From: Neisseriaceae bacterium CLB008
GTDB lineage: Bacteria > Pseudomonadota > Gammaproteobacteria > Burkholderiales > Neisseriaceae
Direction: 5' to 3'
Length of the DNA: 64,000 bases
Assembly (NCBI GenBank): GCA_041228285.1
Contig: CP166133.1
Coordinates: 372,001 to 436,000, forward strand
This document shows positions 18,399 to 25,776 of this stretch, one piece after another. Within the stretch, counting starts at the first letter, position 1; the number at the start of each line of letters is the position of its first letter. The translations under genes were made by a program, and so were the position numbers. A model generated the notes under the pieces. The model was not told the DNA's origin. It was given only the letters and a program-made list of their open reading frames with translations, and ran no database searches.

Positions 18399-18421
18399 AT
18401 CATATGATTATTAGCTAATAA
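18399..18421. promoter_or_regulatory. Two overlapping AT-rich palindromes upstream of the fused ABC importer
   Basis: ATCATATGAT (18399-18408) and TTATTAGCTAATAA (18408-18421) are both perfect palindromes and share one base. They lie between the tsdA terminator and the importer gene, in promoter-like AT-rich sequence. This is a good candidate operator, but the regulator is unknown. Confidence 0.45.
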
Positions 18422-18516
18422 CTTTGGGTTATATGAATATAGCCGCTTATTATTGGTGTTTTACGTCCAGTCAGGGCATGATGACGATCCGAATAAACCG
18501 TGTTGATTGTGCTGCT

Positions 18517-20877
18517 ATGTTTGTAAACTGTCTGAATAGGCTGTTATCTTGGTTCTTGCTTGCCGTGTTGGTGTCTGGCCCCGCCGCGATGGCCGCTGGG
18601 AGTTTGAAAAATGACACCCTAAACGTCGGCATTGACCTGACCTATGCGCCCTATGCTTATTTAGAGCAGGGCCAGGCCAGTGGCTTTGACCCTGATTTTA
18701 TGCGCCTGATCGCCAAAACCTTGGGCGGTAAAGCCGAATTTAAAGACACTCGAATTGAAAACATCATCATCGGCCTCAATGCCGGCCACTATGATGTGGT
18801 GGCTTCGGCGCTGTACGTGAATCCGCAGCGGGCGAAGCAGGTAGATTTCTTGCCGTATTTACAAACCGGTGGGGTGTTGGTGGTGCGCGGCGACGATGAC
18901 TTTGCGCCGCAAACCTTGGAAGACCTCTGCGGTAAAAGCATGTCGTCTATGAAGGGCGCTGCCTGGATTCCAACCGTGAATCAGGTGTCGGCAGAGTATT
19001 GTGGGCCTAAAGGCTTGAAGCCCATTGTGGTGAAAGAATACCCGAGCGCGCCAGAGGCGGCCCAAGCCTTGCTGTCTAAAGGAGTTGATGTTCAATACGA
19101 AGACGCAGCCGTGGCGCAGATGGTGATTAATCAGCTGGGCAATCGCATGAAAATCAGCACCAAAGAGCAGCTGTTCCCGGTGTTGATTGGCTTGGGTTTT
19201 ACCAAGCAAGACAGCGAGGCTAAAGCCTTGGTGGCCGAGGCGATTCAAACCGTTAAAGCCTCAGGCGAATACGATGCCTTGCTGAAAAAATACAATTTGG
19301 CCTTTCCCAGCGATGAGCTGCTAAAAGCCAATGATTTAGCCAATGCCTTGGCGCCCGTCGACACCCACAAAGGCTTTAACTGGGCCTATTTGGGTGGTCT
19401 GCTGTACAACACCGATTTTTGGCAGGCCGGCGTGACCGTGCTGCAGCTCAGTACCTTAACCTGGGTTTTAGCCGTGGTGTGGGGCTTTTTATTGGCCTTA
19501 GGCAACCAGTCGAAATACCGCATGTTTCAGCGTGCCGCTGGCCTGTATATTTGGCTGTTTCGCAGTCTGCCGCTCTTGGTTTTGCTGATTTTTATTTATA
19601 ACCTGCCGCAGTTTTGGCCCGCTAGTTCGGTGGTGCTGTCGAACCCATTTATGGCCGGCCTCATTGCCTTGGTGCTGAGCGAATCGGCTTACATTGCTGA
19701 AATTCATCGTGGTGCGCTACAGGCCATTCCCAAAGGACAGTATGAAGCCGGTAAGGCTTTAGGCATCCGCTTTTGGGGCATTCAAAAACACATTGTGATT
19801 CCACAGGCGTTGAAAGTGGCGCTGCCGCCTTTGACCAATCAATACGTCACCATTGTGAAATTAACCTCGCTGGTGTCGGTGATTTCGTTGACCGAAATCT
19901 TACTGGTGGGTCAGCAGCTCTATACCCGTAACTTCCTGGTGATGGAAACCTTGGTGGCGGTGGCGTTTTACTATGTATTGATCGTGAGCCTAGTGACGTG
20001 GATTTTGGGTAAGGTAGAGCATCGCTTAGACGTTTCCTTACGCCAAGACAATACCACCGAAGAAACCGTGGCGGTTGACCATGAAACCCTGAACCAATAT
20101 GGCCGCCTTAAGGCCGAAAAATCGGGTGATCAGGCGCTGAGCATCAAGAGCGGGCGTAAGGCGTTTGGCGCCGTGACCGTGCTCAAAGACGTTGATTTGT
20201 CGGTGCAGTGGGGTGAGGTGGTGTCCATTATTGGGCCGTCTGGCTCAGGTAAAACCACCTTGATTCGTAGCCTAAACGGCCTCGAAACTTTAGATCAAGG
20301 CCAAGTGTGGCTAGAAGGCAGCCTGTTTATTGATGGTAAGGCGCCGGTGGGGGATGCTCAGGCCCGTATTGTGCATCTAGGCATGGTGTTTCAAAGCTAC
20401 CATCTGTTCCCGCACAAAACCGTGCTGGAAAACCTAATGCTGGCGCCGGAATACCATCATCAGCCTGTGGCCGAAACTCGGTTGTTGGCCTTGGCCATGT
20501 TGGATAAGGTCGGCTTGCTGCGCCACGCCCATAAGTATCCGCATCAGCTGTCGGGCGGCCAGCAGCAGCGCGTGGCGATCGCTCGTGCTTTGGTGATGCA
20601 GCCTAATATCATGTTGTTTGACGAGCCCACTTCGGCGCTGGATCCTGAGCTGGTGAATGAAGTCTTGAGCGTGATGGAAGCCTTGGCCAAAGAAGGCATG
20701 ACCATGATCATCGTCACCCACGAAATGCGCTTTGCCTTTAATGTGTCCGACCGCATCGTGTTTATGGCCGAGGGCGAGATTGTGTATGATCAAACGCCAG
20801 AGGCGCTGCGCCAAAATGCCGACCCAAGATTGCGTCGCTTTATTGATCATCAGGCGCCAGAAGACTATAGTATTTAA
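18517..20877 (+). CDS. Polar amino-acid ABC importer fused in one chain: binding protein, permease and ATPase
   Basis: From the ATG at 18517 the product is 786 aa. Residues 1-27 are a signal peptide or anchor ([13 protein letters not shown]). Residues about 30-280 are a family 3 substrate-binding domain ([20 protein letters not shown]). Residues about 300-530 are a PAAT-type permease with EAA loop [20 protein letters not shown]. Residues about 550-786 are an ATPase with Walker [10 protein letters not shown] (573), signature LSGGQQQR (678) and Walker [15 protein letters not shown]. No stop or frameshift divides the domains. The start is uncertain (18478 is possible). ATC hydrolase and carbamoylase genes follow, which suggests a cystine- or cysteine-precursor substrate. 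Confidence 0.88.
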   Translation: MFVNCLNRLLSWFLLAVLVSGPAAMAAGSLKNDTLNVGIDLTYAPYAYLEQGQASGFDPDFMRLIAKTLGGKAEFKDTRIENIIIGLNAGHYDVVASALYVNPQRAKQVDFLPYLQTGGVLVVRGDDDFAPQTLEDLCGKSMSSMKGAAWIPTVNQVSAEYCGPKGLKPIVVKEYPSAPEAAQALLSKGVDVQYEDAAVAQMVINQLGNRMKISTKEQLFPVLIGLGFTKQDSEAKALVAEAIQTVKASGEYDALLKKYNLAFPSDELLKANDLANALAPVDTHKGFNWAYLGGLLYNTDFWQAGVTVLQLSTLTWVLAVVWGFLLALGNQSKYRMFQRAAGLYIWLFRSLPLLVLLIFIYNLPQFWPASSVVLSNPFMAGLIALVLSESAYIAEIHRGALQAIPKGQYEAGKALGIRFWGIQKHIVIPQALKVALPPLTNQYVTIVKLTSLVSVISLTEILLVGQQLYTRNFLVMETLVAVAFYYVLIVSLVTWILGKVEHRLDVSLRQDNTTEETVAVDHETLNQYGRLKAEKSGDQALSIKSGRKAFGAVTVLKDVDLSVQWGEVVSIIGPSGSGKTTLIRSLNGLETLDQGQVWLEGSLFIDGKAPVGDAQARIVHLGMVFQSYHLFPHKTVLENLMLAPEYHHQPVAETRLLALAMLDKVGLLRHAHKYPHQLSGGQQQRVAIARALVMQPNIMLFDEPTSALDPELVNEVLSVMEALAKEGMTMIIVTHEMRFAFNVSDRIVFMAEGEIVYDQTPEALRQNADPRLRRFIDHQAPEDYSI

Positions 20878-20922
20878 GACGATGACCATCGGTGGTATCG
20901 GCTTTGAGTAAGGATGAACAGA

Positions 20923-21405
20923 ATGAATGAATTTACCGAAATTGGTATTTTGCAGCAGCGTAAAATTGAGGCGGAAATCATCAAGCCTATTTACGACATT
21001 ATGAAGCGAGAGTTTGGGATTGAAAAAGCCCAGGCCATTATTGAAGAGGCCATTACCGACGCTGCCGTGTCGGCTGGTCAGGCGTTTGCCGAAAAAGAGC
21101 CCAACGGCACCAGTGTGGAAAGCTTTGTTGCCCTACAATACCTGTGGGAAAAAGACAATGCGCTGGAGATCGAGGTATTAAACAACAATCATGAGCGCTA
21201 TGACTACGACGTGAAGCGCTGTCGCTACGCCGAGATGTACCATGAAATGGGCCTCGGCGAGATCGGCTTTTTATTGTCGTGCAACCGCGACAGTAAATTC
21301 ATCGAAGGCTATGCGCCCCACGTGAAGCTGACCCGTCCCCACACCGTGATGAACGGCGATGGCTTTTGTGATTTTCGCTATGAACTGCAAACGGATAAAA
21401 AATGA
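20923..21405 (+). CDS. L-2-amino-thiazoline-4-carboxylate (ATC) hydrolase family protein
   Basis: The 160-aa protein resembles the ATC hydrolase family, whose characterised Pseudomonas members open the thiazoline ring of L-ATC to give N-carbamoyl-L-cysteine. Family-like segments are YDVKRCRYAEMYHEMGLGEI, GFLLSCNRDSKFIEGYAPHV, KLTRPHTVMNGDGFCDFRYE and conserved Cys in KRCRY, LSCNRD and GFCDF. I prefer the ATG at 20923 because AAGG is then at normal spacing; 20914 is also possible. The next gene overlaps by four bases and encodes the enzyme expected for the following step. Confidence 0.82.
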   Translation: MNEFTEIGILQQRKIEAEIIKPIYDIMKREFGIEKAQAIIEEAITDAAVSAGQAFAEKEPNGTSVESFVALQYLWEKDNALEIEVLNNNHERYDYDVKRCRYAEMYHEMGLGEIGFLLSCNRDSKFIEGYAPHVKLTRPHTVMNGDGFCDFRYELQTDKK

Positions 21406-22646
21406 GCCTGACCCGCATCAGCATTAACCCCCAGCGCTTAACTGATTTATTGGCTGAGTTTGCCCAAATTGGTCAAACAGCCAACGGTGGCGTGACTCGC
21501 CTAGCCTTGAGCGATTTAGATAAAGAAGCGCGCGATTTATTCATTGCCAAGGCACGTAGCGCTGGCTTTGGCGTCAAGATTGACGCCATCGGCAATATTT
21601 TTGTGCGCCGCGAAGGCCGTCAGCCCGAACTTGATCCGGTGTTAATGGGCTCACACGGCGACTCTCAGCCTAAGGGTGGACGTTTTGACGGCATTTATGG
21701 CGTGTTGGCCGGGCTGGAAGTCTTGCTGTCTTTGAACGATCAAGGCGTGGTCACCGAGCGGCCAATAGATTTGGTCATGTGGACCAATGAAGAGGGCGCA
21801 CGCTTTGCCCCTGCGATGATGGGCGCCGCCGTCTTTACCGGTAAGATGAGTTTGGCCGAAGCCTTGGCGCGCACCGATCGAGATGGGCTGAGCGTGGGTG
21901 CTGAGCTGGCGCGCATTGGCTACGTGGGCGCCGATGATTTCAGTGATTATCGTATTCACGCCGCTTTAGAGCTGCACATTGAGCAAGGCCCTATTTTGGA
22001 AACCCACGGCAATACGATTGGCGTGGTCACCGGTGCCTTAGGACAACGCTGGTATGAGGTTGAGTTTACCGGCTTGGCGTCACATGCGGGCACCACGCCG
22101 ATGGACATGCGACAAGACGCCGGCCTAGGCATGGCCCACGCCATGGTGGCTTTGAATCAACTGGGCATGGGCGAAGTGGCCGCCGGCGGCCGCGTGACCG
22201 TGGGCGTGACCAAACTTGGGCCAGGTTCGCCTAATGTGATTCCGGCTTCGGCTTGGTTTACCTTAGAAGTACGCCATCCGAGCGCCGACGCCTTGGCCCG
22301 TATTGATGCTGAAATCAGCGTGATGATGGCGAAGATTGCCGCCGAGCACCGCCTCAGCGTGACGGTGAAGCCGATCTTGGCATTTACGCCTTTAGCGTTT
22401 GATGCACGCTGTATCGAAGTGGTGCGCACGGTGACTCAGGCTTTAGGCTATGCGCATGAAGACATGGTGTCGGGCGCTGGGCATGATTCTTGTCATTTAA
22501 GCCACATCGCCCCCACGGCCATGATTTTCATTCCCTGTATCGATGGCCTTAGCCACAATGAAGCCGAAGACATTACCCCTGAGTGGTCGGCAGCGGGTGC
22601 CGATGTGTTGGCCCACAGCATGCTGAGCTTAGCCAACGAGGTTTAA
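21402..22646 (+). CDS. M20-family N-carbamoyl-L-amino-acid hydrolase, probably acting on N-carbamoyl-L-cysteine
   Basis: The 414-aa protein belongs to the Zn-dependent M20 hydantoinase/carbamoylase group (HyuC, allantoate amidohydrolase, beta-ureidopropionase). Metal-site motifs are GSHGDSQPKGGRFDGIYG, the catalytic acidic pair in WTNEEGARFAPAMMG, ALELHIEQGP and GLSHNEAED. The dimerisation/lid domain lies around residues 210-325. Substrate is inferred from its four-base overlap with the ATC hydrolase gene: removal of the carbamoyl group would release L-cysteine, ammonia and carbon dioxide. Allantoate or a generic carbamoyl amino acid is the alternative. Confidence 0.8.
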   Translation: MSLTRISINPQRLTDLLAEFAQIGQTANGGVTRLALSDLDKEARDLFIAKARSAGFGVKIDAIGNIFVRREGRQPELDPVLMGSHGDSQPKGGRFDGIYGVLAGLEVLLSLNDQGVVTERPIDLVMWTNEEGARFAPAMMGAAVFTGKMSLAEALARTDRDGLSVGAELARIGYVGADDFSDYRIHAALELHIEQGPILETHGNTIGVVTGALGQRWYEVEFTGLASHAGTTPMDMRQDAGLGMAHAMVALNQLGMGEVAAGGRVTVGVTKLGPGSPNVIPASAWFTLEVRHPSADALARIDAEISVMMAKIAAEHRLSVTVKPILAFTPLAFDARCIEVVRTVTQALGYAHEDMVSGAGHDSCHLSHIAPTAMIFIPCIDGLSHNEAEDITPEWSAAGADVLAHSMLSLANEV

Positions 22647-22667
22647 GCCTAGGGCGGGGCCAAGAAC

Positions 22668-22691
22668 AAAAGCCTGCGTGAGCAGGCTTTT
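22668..22691 (+). terminator. Intrinsic terminator after the carbamoylase gene
   Basis: Ten-base arms AAAAGCCTGC and GCAGGCTTTT surround GTGA. It separates the importer / ATC unit from metNIQ. Confidence 0.8.
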
Positions 22692-22874
22692 GGCTTCAGG
22701 GCACATGATTTGGGCAGGAATGATGATCGAATGGCTTGCATCAACCTAAGGTTCACTGTTTAAATACAGCTTATTCTTGGTTTAATGATGGCCGACCAGG
22801 GCGTCAAACCAGACCGTAACGGGGCATGACCAGCGGGCGCCTGCCCGTATGGCCCTAATGAGGAGCCTCGCGCT

Positions 22875-23906
22875 ATGATTCAGTTTAAACAGGTGGGTAA
22901 GACCTTTACCCAAGATGGCCAAGACGTGGTGGCGTTAAAAGACGTCAACCTCAGCATTGCCGTTGGCGACATCTATGGCCTCGTGGGCTACAGCGGCGCC
23001 GGTAAGAGTACCTTGCTGCGTTTGATTAACGTTTTAGAGCAGCCCAGCGTGGGTGAAGTGTGGGTGGACGGTGCCTTGATCAGCGCCTACAGCCCGGCCC
23101 AGCTACGCCACGCCAAGCGCAACATCGGCATGATTTTCCAACACTTTAACCTGCTGGAAACCAAAACCGTGGCGCAAAATATTGCCTTGCCGCTGGTGTT
23201 GGCCGGTGTGAATAAGGCCGAGATCGACCGCAAGGTGGATGAGCTATTGGCCTACGTTGAGCTGCCGGATAAAAAGCACGCTTATCCGCGCGAACTGTCG
23301 GGCGGCCAAAAGCAGCGTGTGGGCATCGCCCGCGCACTGGTGAACGACCCCAAAATATTGCTGTGTGACGAAGCCACGTCAGCGCTAGACCCACAAACCA
23401 CGCTGGCGATTTTAAATCTATTGAAAAAGATTAATCGTGAGCAAAACATCACCATCGTGCTGGTCACGCATGAAATGAGCGTGGTGGAGCGGGTGTGCAA
23501 TAAGGTGGCGGTGATGGAGCAGGGGCAGGTGATCGAGCACGGCAGCGTGTTGGCCGTGTTTGGCCAGCCGCAGCAAGAAGCCACGCGCCGCTTTGTGCGC
23601 ACCATCATCAAGCGCGATTTACCTCCCGCTATCGGCCAACACTACACGCCTTCTGAACACTTACGCCTGTTTTCGCTCGGCTATTTGGGCCGGCCTGCAT
23701 CGCAGCCACTATTAAGCCCCGCTGTGTTACAGCAAGACGCTGCCATCAGCGTGCTGTTCGCCAATACCAAGGAAATTGACGGCATGCTGGTGGGCAGCCT
23801 GTCGGTGTCGATCGCCGGTACGCCCGCTCAGATTGCTGCTGCCGTGGCCAGCATTGAAGCCGAAGGCATCAGCGTGACCGAACAGGAAGGAGCCGCCCAT
23901 GTTTGA
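22875..23906 (+). CDS. metN: Methionine ABC transporter ATP-binding protein MetN
   Basis: MetN powers the MetNIQ importer of methionine and related sulfur amino acids. The 343-aa chain shows Walker A GYSGAGKST, signature LSGGQKQR, Walker B ILLCDEATSALDPQT and a C-terminal NIL (ACT-like) regulatory domain over about residues 265-343 that binds methionine and causes trans-inhibition. It overlaps metI by eight bases. The 13 bases before the ATG are identical to those before ftsH. Confidence 0.94.
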   Translation: MIQFKQVGKTFTQDGQDVVALKDVNLSIAVGDIYGLVGYSGAGKSTLLRLINVLEQPSVGEVWVDGALISAYSPAQLRHAKRNIGMIFQHFNLLETKTVAQNIALPLVLAGVNKAEIDRKVDELLAYVELPDKKHAYPRELSGGQKQRVGIARALVNDPKILLCDEATSALDPQTTLAILNLLKKINREQNITIVLVTHEMSVVERVCNKVAVMEQGQVIEHGSVLAVFGQPQQEATRRFVRTIIKRDLPPAIGQHYTPSEHLRLFSLGYLGRPASQPLLSPAVLQQDAAISVLFANTKEIDGMLVGSLSVSIAGTPAQIAAAVASIEAEGISVTEQEGAAHV

Positions 23907-24552
23907 AACCAATGTGACTCTGGCCCAGTTTTTACTGGCCGGTCAAGAAACCCTCTTTATGGTGGCCGTGTCGCTATTGGGCGGCGGCCTATTAGGTGCC
24001 GTCATCGGCATCGTGTTGGTGATGACGCGGCCTGATGGCGTGCGTCCGAACAAAGTGGTTTACAATGTGTTAAACCCGCTGGTGAATATGTTGCGTTCAC
24101 TGCCGTTTATCATCTTATTGGTGGCGATTTTACCGTTTACCAAATTTGTGGTGGGCACCTCGATCGGGACGACGGCCGCCATCGTGCCGCTCATCGTCTA
24201 CATCGGCCCTTTTATTGGCCGTTTGGTTGAGAATTCACTGCTAGAAGTGGGCCCTGGCATCATCGAAGCCGCAGACGCCATGGGCGCCACCACCTGGCAG
24301 GTGGTGTGGCATTTCTTACTGCCAGAGGCTAAAGCCTCTTTGGTGCTGAGCATGACCACCGCCACCATCGGCCTGATTGGCGCCACCGCCATGGCTGGCG
24401 CCGTCGGCGCCGGCGGTATTGGCGACTTGGCGCTCAACTATGGCTACCAGCGCTTTGATGGCGTGGCCATGATGATGACGGTGGTGATTTTGATTGTGTT
24501 GGTGCAGCTGATTCAGTCGTTTGGCAACTGGCTGGCCAAAAAACTACGTTGA
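23899..24552 (+). CDS. metI: Methionine ABC transporter permease MetI
   Basis: The 217-aa inner-membrane permease has five predicted membrane segments and the EAA-type coupling motif in GIIEAADAMGATTWQVVWHF. The segments MLRSLPFIILLVAILPF and GATAMAGAVGAGGIGDLAL are typical of MetI. It overlaps metN and is followed by metQ after a 42-base gap. Confidence 0.94.
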   Translation: MFETNVTLAQFLLAGQETLFMVAVSLLGGGLLGAVIGIVLVMTRPDGVRPNKVVYNVLNPLVNMLRSLPFIILLVAILPFTKFVVGTSIGTTAAIVPLIVYIGPFIGRLVENSLLEVGPGIIEAADAMGATTWQVVWHFLLPEAKASLVLSMTTATIGLIGATAMAGAVGAGGIGDLALNYGYQRFDGVAMMMTVVILIVLVQLIQSFGNWLAKKLR

Positions 24553-24594
24553 TTGGGCCACGTTTTAGGCCCACCTCTTTATAAAGGAGTACCG

Positions 24595-25422
24595 ATGAAA
24601 AAATACTTTGCCCCTCTGGCTGCCGCTGTTTTGGGCTTAACCCTAGCCGCTTGCGGCCAATCCGGTAGCGCCGACGCCACCGGCGCCGACAAGAAAGAAA
24701 TTAAAGTGGGCCTACCGCCTAGTGCCCATAATGTGTTGATGGAGCGTTTGGTTAAACCCGCTTTGGAAAAAGAAGGCTACAGCGTGAAGTTGGTGAACTT
24801 TAGCTCTTTGCGCGACGCCAATACGGCCTTGGTGGAAGGCGGCGTGGACATGAATGCGGCCCAGCATCAAGCCTATCTTGACGTTTACAATCGTGAAACC
24901 GGCAACGACTTAGTGTCGGTGGTGCACATCCCATCGATTCCTGCGGCCCTGTTCTCAACCAAGCAAAGCACGGTGGATGCAGTGAAAACCGGCGACACGG
25001 TTTTAATCCCGAATGACCCATCGAATGCCGCGCGCTCGTATGCGCTGTTGGCTAAAATGGGCTGGATCACGCTGAAACTCGGTGCCGAATTGGCTACTTT
25101 GACCCAGCAGCAAATTGCTGAAAACCCACATCAGTTAAGCTTTAAAGAAGTGGATTCAGCCTTGATCCCTCGGATGTTAGACGAAGTGAACTACGGCATT
25201 ATGCCTGGCGGCGTGGCGTGGTTAAGCAAGATTGGCTCGGACAAAGCCTTGGTGCAAGAAACCTTCTTGCCCGAGCTTGAGCTGATGGTGGTGGTGAAAA
25301 AAGGCGACGAAACCACTCAGTGGGCGCAAGACGTGAAGAAAGCCTATCAATCTGATGAGCTAAAAACCTTTATCGACACCGATCCAGAAACCAAAGGCTG
25401 GTTTGTGTGGCCACAAGGTTGA
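24595..25422 (+). CDS. metQ: Methionine-binding lipoprotein MetQ (NlpA family)
   Basis: The 275-aa product has a lipoprotein signal (TLAACGQ, lipid Cys about residue 21) and the NlpA/MetQ fold: KEIKVGLPPSAHNVLMERL, VDMNAAQHQAYLD, the PNDPSNAARSYALLAKMG binding segment and VNYGIMPGG. The ATG at 24595 is preceded by AAAGGAG. The ligand could be methionine or another sulfur amino acid; the neighbouring ATC genes leave room for broader specificity. Confidence 0.9.
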   Translation: MKKYFAPLAAAVLGLTLAACGQSGSADATGADKKEIKVGLPPSAHNVLMERLVKPALEKEGYSVKLVNFSSLRDANTALVEGGVDMNAAQHQAYLDVYNRETGNDLVSVVHIPSIPAALFSTKQSTVDAVKTGDTVLIPNDPSNAARSYALLAKMGWITLKLGAELATLTQQQIAENPHQLSFKEVDSALIPRMLDEVNYGIMPGGVAWLSKIGSDKALVQETFLPELELMVVVKKGDETTQWAQDVKKAYQSDELKTFIDTDPETKGWFVWPQG

Positions 25423-25441
25423 TCTAGCGATCCTATAGGAC

Positions 25442-25467
25442 AACGCTGCCAGTGGCAGCGTTTTTTT
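25442..25467 (+). terminator. Intrinsic terminator after metQ
   Basis: AACGCTGCC and GGCAGCGTT surround AGT and run into seven T residues. Confidence 0.9.
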
Positions 25468-25684
25468 ATGGGGCATGGGTGAGCTGTGGTTTTTGTGGTC
25501 GAACACAATAAAACGATTGGGCAGTCGTTAAATTAAATCCAGTACTTTGTCATGGGGCGCCATATTGAAAGGCTTGTGATTGCGTTAATGAGGGCATTTA
25601 ACGCGTTGACATTTATGCTGAAATGATGCGGCGGGAGAAGGTTTAAAATAACGTCATGAGCGGATTGATGTGCCGATTATTGTT
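25468..25684. other. Intergenic stretch before the inverse autotransporter gene
   Basis: This 217-base stretch lies between the metQ terminator and the Fur-like site; with the flanking sites, the gap between metQ and the next gene is 354 bases. I see no gene. A TTGACA at 25606-25611 has no acceptable -10 at normal spacing. The stretch is AT richer than the genes around it. Confidence 0.6.
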
Positions 25685-25727
25685 AGTAATGATAATCATT
25701 TACTTTGGCATTTGGCTTAGATATGAT
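25685..25727 (+). promoter_or_regulatory. Fur box overlapping a candidate promoter
   Basis: Bases 25685-25703 match the 19-base Fur consensus at 15 positions, with a perfect 13-base core AATGATAATCATT (25688-25700). A promoter with TTTACT (25699-25704), a 17-base spacer and TATGAT (25722-25727) overlaps it, the geometry expected for iron-dependent repression. The regulated gene is the inverse autotransporter starting at 25777. Confidence 0.75.
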
Positions 25728-25776
25728 CGCTGCTGCAAAAAACAATAAATCAACACACACATGTCTGGAAACCATC

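Noticed and set aside
22692-22874. SAM or S-box riboswitch in front of metN
   Set aside because: The leader has GC-rich stretches that can pair, but I could not match any known SAM riboswitch core.
25606-25634. Second promoter (TTGACA) ahead of the inverse autotransporter
   Set aside because: No acceptable -10 at 15-19 bases; the promoter next to the Fur box fits better.
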